64,000 bases of DNA from Sulfuriroseicoccus oceanibius (GCF_010681825.2 NZ_CP066776.1:2728001-2792000); one strand, 5' to 3'. Positions 23,675 through 33,749 are shown, numbered from the stretch's first letter. The notes: generated by a model not told the origin, from the letters alone. Numbers and translations: made by a program.

Positions 23675-26600
23675 TCACGCGCCGCCGGCATCGAGTGCCT
23701 TGCTGATGCGCTTGGACGACACTTTCCCCATCGCCGTGACCTTGGAGGAGAAGAGCGAAACCCGCCACTCCTGCAACTGCCAGCCGATCTCATCCCACAC
23801 CGGCGACGCCACATCCTCCATCACCTTGGCGAACCAGCGTTCGTGGTGCGGATAGAGTTGGTCCATCTTTTGCAGGTCTTTCATGATTGGCTGCGACTGC
23901 AATCGATCGATCCGCTCAGCCATGGCGGCAAAGTACGCCGGGTAACGCGCAAACCACTGCGCACCCGCCCGCTGGATGAATCGCGGACGCATCAACCACT
24001 CGAACTGCTCGGCCATGTCGTCGGCGACTTCGCCCAGGTGACGGTCGCCTCGGTGCTTCTGGATGAAATTGGCCACCACCTGGTAGTGTTCGGCCACGCC
24101 GTCCACCCACTTGGAAGTCATCTCCGCCGACGCATAAAGCCCCGCCCGCATCTTCTCGGCCGCCGCGGCAAATGCCTCCGCATCCCGCGGCAATGGAGTC
24201 CCCAACGCGTGTTCGATGGTCACGTCCATCAGGTCGTCCTGGTTGGTCTTGGGCGCGCTGCCCATCACCGGCAGCATCAGCTTCCCATTCATCGAGAACG
24301 GAAACTTCTTCCGCACCCACGCCACTTGATCCGGATGGGCGAAACTGGCCAACCGCACACAGCCGGCACGATGACTCGCCCCAGCTTCTCCGGCGGTAGC
24401 AAACACACGCACTCCGACAAACTTGCCCTCATCGACCAGCGCGGGATACGCCTGACCACTACCCACGGCAATCGCCGCCGGCAGCGCATCGCACTCCCAC
24501 TCCTTCATCCCGCTCACCTCCCAGCCGGAGTTGGCTTGTTCGTCGAAACGGTCGGCGAGCAAGTCGGCCAACTGCTCACGGATGGCACCCACATCGCTGC
24601 CCATGGCCAGCTCGTTGCCCTCGTCATCGCAGACCCAGATCTTGGTCACCAGCTCGTGCGGGATCCGTTTGAAATCAAATGCCGACGAATGGATCAACCG
24701 CCCGGTACGCTCACAAAGGAATGCCGCCAGCGCCGACTCGATCGCTCCGGTCTTTTCATAACCGAGCCACTGCGCAACAAACGCATCCACTGAATCTGCA
24801 ATCGGTTGGCAGGCGATGCGATCCGCCTTCGGCAGCGAGCGCACCAGAATCTCGACCCGCTCCGCAAGCGCCCCGTCCACACCCCAGCCCGGCAGCCAAT
24901 CAGGGAATCCGGACAATTGGTCAATGTGCACACCGAGTGTCACGCCGTCGTCATCCGCTCCCGGTTCGCAACGGTAATAAACCGCGTAACTCGTATCGCC
25001 ACAGCTGATTTCATCAGGGAACCACGACGCCTCATCCTCCGACACGCCGCCGAACACGCAATCCTCCAGCGTCACAAACAGACACTTGCGATCCTCCTTC
25101 GGCAGTCCCTTGCGCCAGCGATGGAATGCCTTGGCGGTGCACATCCCCTCGGGGATCACATTCTCGAAAAACTGCAGCACATAATCGTCGGACCACAGTT
25201 GCCCAGGTCGGCGCAGTTTGTGCTCAAGCGCGGCCACCTCGTCCTTCATGGCGTCGAGATGTTGCAGGAAATCCGGGCGCGACTTGAGGCCACCGCCCAG
25301 GATTCCGTCGCAAATGAAGATCTCACGTGCCTTGGCGGGATCGATCCGCCCGAAGTGCACCGGCCGCTCGTCGACGACAATCAACCCGCCGCTGACCACT
25401 CGTTCTTTGGCGTAAACCGCGCCCTGACCGACATCCCACGCCGCCGCGTAATACTGGCTGCGGCACAGGTGCGGCGCCACTTCCTCGATCCACGCCGGAT
25501 CCAGACTGGCGCACTGACGCGCCCACAGACGCGACGTTTCCACCAAGTCGAACCCAAGGATCCACTCGTGGCGCTTGTTTGTGTTGAACAACCCGGAGCC
25601 AGGGAAAATCGCGAAAAGCTTCCCGCCCGCGCCGCGGTAAGCGCGTTCGCCCTTGTCCCACCATCCGATCTGGCGCGGCACTCCGGTAAGCATCGCCTTG
25701 TGCACCGCATCGTATCCGGCCCCGCCCTCGCGCGATGGATCCACCGCGCCGACATGCCACTTGAACGCCTGACGGCAAACCGCCAGCAACTCGTGGTGCA
25801 GGTTCGCCCACTCCATCACCCGCCGGAAGTTGAGGAAATACTTGCCGCAGAACTTACGCAGCTGGTTCATCTTCCAGCGCCGCCCATCGCGGAACTGCAT
25901 CAGATCGCGCCACAAATGCACCAACGAGAGGAAGTCCGAGCGCTCGTCATTCCACTGGGCGTGCGCTTTGTCCGCTGCCTCCTTTTTCTCCCGTGGGCGC
26001 TCACGCGGGTCCATGATCGTCAGCCCCGCCACGATCACCGCCACCTCAGGCAGCGCACCATATCGCTCGGCGGCCAACAACATCCGCGAGAGCTGCGGGT
26101 CGGCAGGAATGCGCGCAAGCTTGCGCCCGATCTCGGTGAGTTCGTCGGTCTTCTTGTCCAACGCCCCGATATCGCACAGCGTCCGCCGCCCGTCGTTGAT
26201 CGCTTTGGGCGATGGCGGGTCGATGAACGGGTACTCGCGGATGTCCCCAAGGCGCAGCGACTTCATCTGCAAGATCACCCCCGCCAACGACGATCGACGG
26301 ATCTCCGGGTCGGTGAACTCAGGCCGCCCGAGAAAGTCCTCCTCGTCGAACAAGCGGACACAGATCCCTTCCATGATACGGCCACAACGCCCCATCCGTT
26401 GGCGCGCCGACGCCTGACTGATCGGCTCGACCTGCAGTTGCTGCACACCTTTGCCCGGTCGGAAGCGACTGATGCGAGCGACTCCGCTGTCGACCACATA
26501 GACAATGCGCGGAATGGTCAGCGAGGTCTCGGCCACGTTGGTTGCCAGCACAATGCGACGGCGACCCTTCGGCGGCGTGAAAATCATCCGCTGCTCGTTC

Positions 26601-27421
26601 ATCCCCATGCGGGCAAAAAGCGGTAGCACATCGGTGCGCGGCAGATTCCAACCCGCGATCAAATCGGCAGCTTCACGGATCTCGCGCTCGCCCGGCAGGA
26701 AAATCAAAATATCGCCGACCTTGTCGACGTCGTTGATCCAAGTAACCGCGCGCCCCACGTGCTGGGCCAGCGGCTCGCTGTCGCGGTTGGGCGGCAAATA
26801 ATGCACGTCTACCGGGAACGTGCGCCCTTCCACTTGGATAATAGGAGCAGCGATCTCGCGCTTGGCATCACCGAAGAACTCGGCAAAACCACCGGCATCG
26901 AGTGTGGCGGAACTGATCACCACCCGCAGATCTTTGCGGCGGGCGAGCAGTTGTTTGATATAGCCGAGCAGGAAATCAATATTGAGGCTGCGCTCGTGTG
27001 CCTCGTCGATAATCAGAACGCTATACTGATTGAGATTGCGGTCGCCCCGGGTCTCGGCGAGCAAAATCCCATCGGTCATGAACTTGACCCGAGTGTCCTT
27101 CGACGTCTGGTCACTGAAACGGACCTGGCAACCGACCAACCCACCAACCTCGGCACCAAGTTCATCCGCCACGCGACTCGCCACGCCGGTCGCCGCAATC
27201 CTTCGCGGCTGGGTACAACCGACCACGCCGTTGAGCCCGAGCTCCGCCGCCACCTCAAGCGCCATCTTCGGCAGCTGAGTCGTCTTGCCCGACCCCGTAT
27301 CCCCCACCACCACAACCACCTGGTGGTCGCGCATCGCCGCCATGATATCGGCACGCCGTAAACTCACCGGCAGATCCGGATAGACAATCTTTGGCAATGG
27401 CTTGGGCTGGGCGTCTGACAT
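23675..27421 (-). CDS. hrpA: ATP-dependent RNA helicase HrpA
   Basis: The 1248-residue length and layout fit HrpA (about 1300 in E. coli). The DEAH helicase core has Walker A GDTGSGKT (residues 40-47), TQPRRIAATGVASRVA, DEAH at 139-142 (IIDEAHERSLNIDF), SAT in ISSATLDAGG and the motif VI region QASARQRMGRCGR. The helicase-associated and OB-fold regions follow, then the long DUF3418 C-terminus ending with LDAGGA. HrpA acts on mRNA and on stalled or collided ribosomes in bacteria. It is a single-gene unit; long antisense frames over it are artefacts of its codon use. REPIN elements lie both upstream and downstream. Confidence 0.95.
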   Translation of the reverse strand: MSDAQPKPLPKIVYPDLPVSLRRADIMAAMRDHQVVVVVGDTGSGKTTQLPKMALEVAAELGLNGVVGCTQPRRIAATGVASRVADELGAEVGGLVGCQVRFSDQTSKDTRVKFMTDGILLAETRGDRNLNQYSVLIIDEAHERSLNIDFLLGYIKQLLARRKDLRVVISSATLDAGGFAEFFGDAKREIAAPIIQVEGRTFPVDVHYLPPNRDSEPLAQHVGRAVTWINDVDKVGDILIFLPGEREIREAADLIAGWNLPRTDVLPLFARMGMNEQRMIFTPPKGRRRIVLATNVAETSLTIPRIVYVVDSGVARISRFRPGKGVQQLQVEPISQASARQRMGRCGRIMEGICVRLFDEEDFLGRPEFTDPEIRRSSLAGVILQMKSLRLGDIREYPFIDPPSPKAINDGRRTLCDIGALDKKTDELTEIGRKLARIPADPQLSRMLLAAERYGALPEVAVIVAGLTIMDPRERPREKKEAADKAHAQWNDERSDFLSLVHLWRDLMQFRDGRRWKMNQLRKFCGKYFLNFRRVMEWANLHHELLAVCRQAFKWHVGAVDPSREGGAGYDAVHKAMLTGVPRQIGWWDKGERAYRGAGGKLFAIFPGSGLFNTNKRHEWILGFDLVETSRLWARQCASLDPAWIEEVAPHLCRSQYYAAAWDVGQGAVYAKERVVSGGLIVVDERPVHFGRIDPAKAREIFICDGILGGGLKSRPDFLQHLDAMKDEVAALEHKLRRPGQLWSDDYVLQFFENVIPEGMCTAKAFHRWRKGLPKEDRKCLFVTLEDCVFGGVSEDEASWFPDEISCGDTSYAVYYRCEPGADDDGVTLGVHIDQLSGFPDWLPGWGVDGALAERVEILVRSLPKADRIACQPIADSVDAFVAQWLGYEKTGAIESALAAFLCERTGRLIHSSAFDFKRIPHELVTKIWVCDDEGNELAMGSDVGAIREQLADLLADRFDEQANSGWEVSGMKEWECDALPAAIAVGSGQAYPALVDEGKFVGVRVFATAGEAGASHRAGCVRLASFAHPDQVAWVRKKFPFSMNGKLMLPVMGSAPKTNQDDLMDVTIEHALGTPLPRDAEAFAAAAEKMRAGLYASAEMTSKWVDGVAEHYQVVANFIQKHRGDRHLGEVADDMAEQFEWLMRPRFIQRAGAQWFARYPAYFAAMAERIDRLQSQPIMKDLQKMDQLYPHHERWFAKVMEDVASPVWDEIGWQLQEWRVSLFSSKVTAMGKVSSKRISKALDAGGA

Positions 27422-27874
27422 GAGCCGCCACTATTGCCGCCGCCGGCCGCCGGTTCAACCAGCAACACGTGTGTTGCTGGGCCGCCTATGGGGCATGTGG
27501 GAGTGCAGCGAGAATCGCTGCTTTGTCTCGACCTGAGCTCTTCCAACGCACCTTTCCCTTTCACCGTGCCATTCCTCCTCCGCAGAACGCCCAATCGCTG
27601 GTGGGTAGGTCCCGCGTCCGCGGGACCGACAAAGCCAACCGTACGGAGCGCAGCGACCAAATCTCCATCCTCCCGGCTCCGCCAGCAATCAAAAGCTGTG
27701 ATTCTCACAGCACTCCCCCCCCCACAAATCCGACAACCACCCTACCGCCGGCATGCGTATCCCATCGTTAAGGGAAGGCGATGTGTCTGCACATCTCGTC
27801 ACTCGCCGTGCCAATCGGTTCACGCACCCGAACTCCTGAAAACTGCCCACTAGGAACTAGCAAACTAATACGCC
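27422..27874. other. Spacer with a REPIN variant, no gene
   Basis: The gap upstream of hrpA contains a longer REPIN-like element (27499-27719) and unrelated sequence. It also holds the hairpin GGTCCCGCGTCCGCGGGACC near 27610. No coding frame is supported. Confidence 0.7.
27499..27719. repeat. REPIN element variant, 221 bp
   Basis: The left REP begins GGGAGTGCAGCGAGAATCGC at 27499 and the inverted right REP ends CAGCACTCCC at 27719. Compensating changes (AGCG...CGCT) keep the hairpin. The interior is 37 bp longer than in the 184-bp copies because of an extra hairpin-containing segment. Confidence 0.82.
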
Positions 27875-28321
27875 ATGACCCTCGACCGCCTACTCGCCAT
27901 CTGTGAAGGACTCGAAGATGAGTTCGACGGTAGCCTCGACGCCCTCGACAACCGCCTCCACCGCTTGGAGGAAGAGTTCGAAAACCGAGTCGCCGCTCTT
28001 CAGGACCGCTACCCTAGCGACCCAGACGTCGGCGCACTCCAGCATTTGGACACCGGCCTGCGCCGCACACTGCGACTCCTGCGCGGCAAACTCACCGCCA
28101 TCCAGGAAAACGGCGACAACCTGCTCGAAGAACTCGGCCCCGAAGTGCTCAAACACGCCCCCGCCATCCGCGAAAAACTCGCCAGTTGCTCGGACATCGA
28201 GCAAGCCGCCATCGAGATCCAAAAGGAAATCCACGACTCCAGCGCCAGCTTCCGCAGCTTCATCAAAGGAATGCTGATGTGGAAAGATTCCCCGGAAGAA
28301 CACCTCGAGAAAAAAGAGTGA
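27875..28321 (+). CDS. Coiled-coil protein of unknown function (148 aa)
   Basis: The product is almost wholly helical and acidic, with heptad-like patterns (RLLAICEGLEDEFDGSLDAL, RLHRLEEEFENRVAALQDRY, RRTLRLLRGKLTAIQENGDN). There is no signal peptide, membrane segment or cysteine cluster. I recognise no family. It lies between REPIN copies and starts 16 bp after a region without a Shine-Dalgarno sequence. The codon use matches neighbouring core genes, so it is likely real. Confidence 0.65.
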   Translation: MTLDRLLAICEGLEDEFDGSLDALDNRLHRLEEEFENRVAALQDRYPSDPDVGALQHLDTGLRRTLRLLRGKLTAIQENGDNLLEELGPEVLKHAPAIREKLASCSDIEQAAIEIQKEIHDSSASFRSFIKGMLMWKDSPEEHLEKKE

Positions 28322-28345
28322 CGCCAGCCCCGCATGCCAGCTTTT

Positions 28346-28529
28346 GGGAGTGCAGTGAGAATCACTGCTTTGTATCGGCCAGGGACCGCCGCCGCACCTT
28401 TCCACGTCATCGTGCCATTCCTCCCCCGTCCTCAGGAATTGCATGATGGTCTGCGTATACCATCTAGCACAACGCCCACCACTCCTGGCTCCGCCTCCAA
28501 TCGAAAGCGGTGATCCTCACCGCACTCCC
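28346..28529. repeat. 184-bp REPIN element, copy 2, beside RAYT
   Basis: It is exactly 184 bp between the outer ends of two inverted REPs (left GGGAGTGCAGTGAGAATCAC, right ending ACCGCACTCCC). It lies 14 bp from the 3' end of the RAYT gene. Confidence 0.9.
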
Positions 28530-28543
28530 AAAAGGTCGCTCAG

Positions 28544-29095
28544 TTAAAAGTCGTCGTAGTCTGCGATCCGATCAGTCTTGAACGTATCTACAACCCGCTG
28601 CAGCGCGGGCGGTGCCTCCTTGGCAAACCAACTGGCAGAACACCAAGGATACTCCGTCGCTACTTTCACCAGCCCATGCTTCACAGGGTTCCTCTGCACG
28701 TACGCCAAGCGCGCCAGATATGACCTCTCATAGGTCAGTCGCTTCTCCCAGTAGTTGTACCAAACCTTGCGGCCCTCTGCCCCATCCCATCGGTTTATCA
28801 TCACCGCCGACTGCCGGTGCACGTCCCCGATGAGTCTGCTCAGCGACGCGGCAGAGCCATCCGGCGAAGCCCCTACGAAGTGGTAGTGGTTGGAAAAGAC
28901 AGCCCACGCCTGAATCCGCCACCCCGCCTCATTCGCCCGATCCAACAGCAGGTTGCTCAACATCCGCAGTTGCTCCCGTGAGCGAAACACATGCTCTTTG
29001 CGGTAGGTCCCCGCCGTCACCATAAACACACCCGGCGAATTCAAATAATGCGGCGGATGGTGCGGCCAAACGATTTCATTCTCTTCTCGACCCAT
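28544..29095 (-). CDS. REP-associated tyrosine transposase (RAYT, Y1/HUH family)
   Basis: The 183-residue protein is a single Y1_Tnp domain: AWAVFSNHYHFVG holds the metal-binding H-x-H (H70, H72), and the family motif AYVQRNPVKHGL holds the likely nucleophile Tyr132. WCSASWF at the end is also typical. RAYTs cut and join single-stranded DNA at REP hairpins and are thought to spread REPs or REPINs without moving themselves. Here two 184-bp REPINs flank the gene at equal style and spacing (14 bp on the 3' side, 61 bp on the 5' side), strongly linking enzyme and repeats. The protein appears complete. Confidence 0.93.
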   Translation of the reverse strand: MGREENEIVWPHHPPHYLNSPGVFMVTAGTYRKEHVFRSREQLRMLSNLLLDRANEAGWRIQAWAVFSNHYHFVGASPDGSAASLSRLIGDVHRQSAVMINRWDGAEGRKVWYNYWEKRLTYERSYLARLAYVQRNPVKHGLVKVATEYPWCSASWFAKEAPPALQRVVDTFKTDRIADYDDF

Positions 29096-29156
29096 AATCC
29101 ACCAACTAACACCGAAAGCACACCATTAGAAAAACCACCGCCGCATGCCTGCTTTT

Positions 29157-29340
29157 GGGAGTGCAGTGAGAATCACTGCTTTGTATCGACCAAGAACCAC
29201 CGCCGCACCTTTCCTCTCCAACATGCTATTCGTCCCCCGTCCCTAGGAATTGCCTGAAGGTCTGCGTCCATCGGTTCGCACAACGTCCACCACTCCCGGC
29301 TCCGCCTGCAATCGAAAGCGGTGATCCTCACCGCACTCCC
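29157..29340. repeat. 184-bp REPIN element, copy 3, beside RAYT
   Basis: Same length and ends as the copy at 28346; left REP at 29157, inverted right REP ending at 29340. It lies 61 bp upstream of the RAYT start. Confidence 0.9.
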
Positions 29341-29471
29341 ACACCAATCCTCCCCATCCACATCATCTGCGGATAGTGCCATCCTGATTATCTGCGGACG
29401 CCCCCCGAACCCGGCGCGCCGATCACCAATGCCGATACTCCTCGGGACCTCTCCTGAAAGGAGAACGCAAA

Positions 29472-29517
29472 CCAGCCCAGGGTAAAAGGGAGCGCCAGCG
29501 ACCCATACCCTGGGTCC
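29472..29517. repeat. CCCAGGGT hairpin repeat, copy 1
   Basis: CAGCCCAGGGT is followed by a GGAGCG-type loop and ACCCTGGGT, which closes a long imperfect hairpin. Related copies lie at 60612 and 63267. Confidence 0.7.
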
Positions 29518-29651
29518 CCCGCCCCGCGGACAAAGGCCAAGCCTTGCCGCACGGATTCACCAAAGCTGGCAACCCGCAGGCCCTAGGATCCGCTCCGACA
29601 GTTCACGGCAGCCTATACCGAAAGACTCCACTCCCGGCTCCGCCTCCAAGC

Positions 29652-29678
29652 TAAAGCGGTGATCCTCACCGCACTCCC
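29652..29678. repeat. Single REP (unpaired)
   Basis: TAAAGCGGTGATCCTCACCG followed by CACTCCC, the right half of a REPIN without its left partner. The conserved downstream tail is kept. Confidence 0.85.
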
Positions 29679-29882
29679 AAACCAATCCTCCCCATCCACA
29701 TCATCTGCGGATAGTACCATCCTGATTATCTGCGGATAACGCCCTCCATTTCACCAGCGAAATCCATCACGCCCCCCTCCCCGCCCCCCATCTGAGGACT
29801 AGGCGGATTTGGCGGGCAAGGAGCTCTTGCCGATGCAGGGAATTGGGGCATGTTGCGTGGTCCGTTTAGTACTCACCACGTT

Positions 29883-32800
29883 ATGAATTTCAAAGGATCC
29901 TGCTCACTTGGGGCCAGCGCGATGCTGGCTCTTTTGTCACTGAACGTCGGCCAACTGGAAGCACTGGCAGCCGAAGCCAGCGCGGTTCAGGAAGCGGCCG
30001 AACTCGATTTGAAGGTGCTCGGCGCAAAGCAAATCAACCCGACCACCGTCGAGTTTGTGCTCACCAGCCAGCGCCGGATGACCATGGATTTCTACAGCGA
30101 CTCGATCTTCCGCTGGTTCCGTGACGATCAGGGCGGGATCCTGCGCGATCCTGTCGCCGAGCCACCAGCACAAATCCTCGTGGACCAGCCACGTGCCGAA
30201 GTCGGTGCACTGACCCTTGAGAACGAATCCGGTGTTTTCGCCGTCAGCACGTCCAAAGTGCGCGTCGAGGTGGACGCCGCGACCGCCCGCGTGAAGATGA
30301 CCCGCATCGCTGATGGTGCGGTTTTGTTTGAGGAAGTAACTCCCGTTGAGTTCGACCGCAAAGGGGTGAAAGTGACCCTCACCGAGCGCGACGACGAATA
30401 CTTCTACGGTGGTGGCGTCCAAAACGGCCGCTTCTCCCACAAGGGCAAGCTCATCGACATCGAAAACCAGAACAGCTGGACCGACGGCGGAGTCGCCTCC
30501 CCGAACCCATACTTCTGGTCGACCCGCGGCTACGCCATGATGTGGCACACGTTCAAGAAAGGTCAGTACGACTTCGGCTCGAATGACAGCGGTCAGGTGA
30601 AGCTCACCCACGAGACCGACTACCTCGATGTCTTCGTCATGGCTGGCGAGACTCCGGCCGATCTCTTGGACCGCTATTTCCAACTGACCGGCAAACCGGT
30701 GCTGCTGCCTAAGTTCGGCTTCTACCTCGGTCACCTCAACGCCTACAACCGCGACTTCTGGAAGGAAGTCGAAGAAGACGGCATCCTCTTCGAAGACGGC
30801 AAACTCTACAAAGAGGAACAGAAGGACAACGGCGGCGTGCAGGAGTCGCTCAACGGCGAGAAGGACAACTATCAGTTCTCCGCACGTGCTGCGGTCGAAC
30901 GTTACGAAGACCACGACATGCCGCTGGGATGGTTCCTTCCTAACGACGGCTACGGCGCGGGCTACGGCCAGACCGACACATTGGAAGGCAATATCGAAAA
31001 CCTCCGTGAGTTCGGCGAGTGGGCACGTGAGCGCGGCGTCGAGATCGGGCTTTGGACGCAGTCGGACCTGCACCCGAAAGCTGACATCAGCGCCCTCTTG
31101 CAGCGCGACCTGGTGCGCGAAGTGCGCGACGCCGGTGTGCGCGTGCTCAAAACCGACGTCGCCTGGGTCGGTGCCGGATACTCGTTCGGATTGAACGGTA
31201 TCGCCGATGCAGCCCAGCTGATGACCTACTACGGTAACAACGCCCGCCCATTCATCATCACGCTCGACGGATGGGCCGGCACCCAGCGCTACGGCGGCGT
31301 TTGGACCGGTGACCAGACCGGCGGCAAGTGGGAGTACATCCGCTTCCACATCCCGACCTACATCGGTGCCGGACTCTCCGGTATGTCCAACATCTGCTCG
31401 GACATGGACGGTATCTTCGGCGGCAAGGACCTCGTCGTGAACACCCGCGACTACCAGTGGAAAACGTTCACCAGCATGCAGCTGAACATGGATGGCTGGG
31501 GCTCGAACCCGAAATACCCACACATCCTCGGCGAACCGGCTACCTCGATCAACCGCTGGTACCTCAAGCTCAAAGCCGAGCTCATGCCCTACACCTACAG
31601 CATCGCCCGCGAAGCCGTGGACGGCCTGCCTATGGTGCGTGCCATGTTCCTCGACGAGGTGAACCCATACACCCTCGGCTCCGCCACCCGTTACCAGTTC
31701 CTCTACGGTGAGGACTTCCTCGTCGCCCCGATCTACCAGAACACCCGTGCGGATGACGAAGGCAACGACGAGCGCGATAACATCTACCTGCCTGAAGGCC
31801 AGTGGATCGACTTCTTCACCGGCGATGTCATTGCCGGCGGCCGCATCATCAACAACTTCGACAGCCCGCTCTGGAAGCTGCCGACCTTCGTTCGCCGTGG
31901 CGCGATCATTCCTAAGAACCGCCCACACAACGACCCGGCCGAGATCGACCTCACCGAGCGTATCTACGAGTTCTACCCATATGGCGAAAGCGCCTTCACC
32001 GAGTACGACGACGACGGATTGACCGAGCAATACAAAGCCGGTGCCTTCGCCGAAACCGAGATCACCTCGGTGCAGAACAAGGACCAGGTGAAGATCTCCA
32101 TCCAGCCAACCCGCGGTAGCTTCGATGGCTTCGTGAAGGAAAAGTCGACCGAACTTCAGGTAAACCTCACCGCAGAACCATCAGCAGTCACCGCCACGAT
32201 CGGCGGCCAGACCGTGACATTGCAGAAAGTCGACACAGCCGAGGCTCTCGCCTCCGGCTCGAATGTCTACTTCTACGATGCCGCTCCTGAACTCAACCGC
32301 TTCGCTACGCCGGACACCGAGTTTGCCAAAGTCAGTGTCATCAAGAATCCAGTGCTCCACGTCAAACTCGCCAAGACCGATACCAGCGTCAATGGCGTCG
32401 AAGTCCAGATCGACGGCTACCGCTACGATCTCGGGGATCCATTCCTCGCGTCCACCGGCGAACTGACCGCACCAGAACCGCAGATCACCGACGAAAACAC
32501 CAAGCCATACACCCTGGAACCAAGCTGGGAGCCGGTCGCTAATGCCGACTACTACGAGATCGAGTTCCAAGGCATGAACTACTCGACCATCCGCCACAAC
32601 AGCTTCCTCTTCGAGAACCTGAATGTGGAGACCGAGTACAGCTTCAAGATCCGCTCGGTCAACAGCGAGTCCACATCCGACTGGGTCGCCTTCACCGGCA
32701 CCACCAAGGCGGACCCATACGAGTTCGCCATCAACGGATTGGTCGCACGTTCCACCGCGGAAGATCAGGGTGGCTCGGGCATTGCCAAGCTCTTCGACCG

Positions 32801-33749
32801 CGACCAGCTCTCCGGCTGGCATACCAAGTGGGGCGAAAAAGCCGTACCATTCGAGTTCATCGTCGACCTTCGCTCGGTCAACCTGCTCGACAAACTCCAG
32901 TACATCCCGCGTGACGATGCCAGCAACGGCACGCTGTTGGAAGGAACCATCTTCCACAGCATGAACGGCCGCGACTGGACGGAAGCCGGTGCCTTCACCT
33001 GGGAGAAAACCGGCGACACCAAGGAGTTCGTCTTCTCCGAGCAGCCGAAAGCTGGTTACGTGAAGATCGCGGTGACCAAGGCCGTCGGCGACTTCGGCTC
33101 GGGCAACGAACTCTACATCTTCAAGGTGCCGGGCTCGGAAAGCTACATCCCGGGCGACATCAACGAAGATGGTGCCATCGACTTCAACGACCTGACCTCC
33201 TACGGTAATTACACCGGTCTGCGCCAGGGCGACTCCGACTTCGAAGGCTACATCAGCAAAGGCGATATCAATAAAAACGGCCTCATCGACGCCCTCGATA
33301 TCTCCTACGTCACCACCCGCCTCGAAGGGGGCGCCCAGCCACAAACCGATGACAAACCAGTCGCCGGCACCCTCGAAATCAACACCGACAAGGAGCAATA
33401 CCAGGCCGGCGACAAAGTCGAGATCGCCGTCAGCGGCAAGGACCTCGTCTCGGTCAACGCACTGAGCTTCGCCCTGCCATACGATGCCCAGAAGCTCACC
33501 TTCGAAAGCATCGAGCCTGTGGCCATGAAGCAGATGGAGGACTTCACCAAAGACCGTCTCCACGGCAATGGTCAGAAGGCCCTCTACCCGACCTTCCTCA
33601 ACCTGGGCAACCAGGAAGTCCTGGAAGGTAGCGAGACGCTCTTCGTGATCACCTTCACCGCCAAGGCCGCCATCGACGCAGCCCCACAGGCGAAGGACGG
33701 AATCCTCGTCGGCAAAGACCTCGATTCGACCAACCTCTGGGCTGAGTAA
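29883..33749 (+). CDS. Secreted GH31 glycoside hydrolase with FN3, discoidin, dockerin and cohesin-like modules
   Basis: The ATG at 29883 gives a good signal peptide; 29850 is an alternative. The GH31 catalytic domain covers about residues 45-720: YGGGVQNGRF, the nucleophile Asp425 in RVLKTDVAW, and the acid/base Asp477 in GVWTGDQTGG. Next come an FN3-like domain (about 840-905), a discoidin/CBM32-like domain (about 925-1055), two dockerin repeats (GDINEDGAIDFNDL, GDINKNGLIDALDI, about 1065-1120) and a cohesin-like domain (about 1145-1285). The active-site region recalls GH31 alpha-N-acetylgalactosaminidases, which suggests host or mucin-type glycans. The exact substrate is an inference. A terminator follows. 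Confidence 0.88.
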   Translation: MNFKGSCSLGASAMLALLSLNVGQLEALAAEASAVQEAAELDLKVLGAKQINPTTVEFVLTSQRRMTMDFYSDSIFRWFRDDQGGILRDPVAEPPAQILVDQPRAEVGALTLENESGVFAVSTSKVRVEVDAATARVKMTRIADGAVLFEEVTPVEFDRKGVKVTLTERDDEYFYGGGVQNGRFSHKGKLIDIENQNSWTDGGVASPNPYFWSTRGYAMMWHTFKKGQYDFGSNDSGQVKLTHETDYLDVFVMAGETPADLLDRYFQLTGKPVLLPKFGFYLGHLNAYNRDFWKEVEEDGILFEDGKLYKEEQKDNGGVQESLNGEKDNYQFSARAAVERYEDHDMPLGWFLPNDGYGAGYGQTDTLEGNIENLREFGEWARERGVEIGLWTQSDLHPKADISALLQRDLVREVRDAGVRVLKTDVAWVGAGYSFGLNGIADAAQLMTYYGNNARPFIITLDGWAGTQRYGGVWTGDQTGGKWEYIRFHIPTYIGAGLSGMSNICSDMDGIFGGKDLVVNTRDYQWKTFTSMQLNMDGWGSNPKYPHILGEPATSINRWYLKLKAELMPYTYSIAREAVDGLPMVRAMFLDEVNPYTLGSATRYQFLYGEDFLVAPIYQNTRADDEGNDERDNIYLPEGQWIDFFTGDVIAGGRIINNFDSPLWKLPTFVRRGAIIPKNRPHNDPAEIDLTERIYEFYPYGESAFTEYDDDGLTEQYKAGAFAETEITSVQNKDQVKISIQPTRGSFDGFVKEKSTELQVNLTAEPSAVTATIGGQTVTLQKVDTAEALASGSNVYFYDAAPELNRFATPDTEFAKVSVIKNPVLHVKLAKTDTSVNGVEVQIDGYRYDLGDPFLASTGELTAPEPQITDENTKPYTLEPSWEPVANADYYEIEFQGMNYSTIRHNSFLFENLNVETEYSFKIRSVNSESTSDWVAFTGTTKADPYEFAINGLVARSTAEDQGGSGIAKLFDRDQLSGWHTKWGEKAVPFEFIVDLRSVNLLDKLQYIPRDDASNGTLLEGTIFHSMNGRDWTEAGAFTWEKTGDTKEFVFSEQPKAGYVKIAVTKAVGDFGSGNELYIFKVPGSESYIPGDINEDGAIDFNDLTSYGNYTGLRQGDSDFEGYISKGDINKNGLIDALDISYVTTRLEGGAQPQTDDKPVAGTLEINTDKEQYQAGDKVEIAVSGKDLVSVNALSFALPYDAQKLTFESIEPVAMKQMEDFTKDRLHGNGQKALYPTFLNLGNQEVLEGSETLFVITFTAKAAIDAAPQAKDGILVGKDLDSTNLWAE

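Larger units (their letters stand above)
29096..29882. other. Repeat-rich spacer before the GH31 gene
   Basis: The gap contains a REPIN (29157-29340), a single REP (29652-29678), two copies of the tail ATCCACATCATCTGCGGATA and a CCCAGGGT hairpin element (29472-29517). No gene is supported. The 100 bp before the GH31 start have no clear promoter. Confidence 0.7.

Noticed and set aside
24806-26626. 606-codon open frame antisense to hrpA
   Set aside because: It is a mirror of the high-GC codon use of hrpA, has no recognisable domain, and lies wholly inside a clear gene.
29937-32030. 697-codon open frame antisense to the GH31 gene
   Set aside because: The GH31 domains are unmistakable on the plus strand; the antisense product is low-complexity Val/Glu/His-rich.
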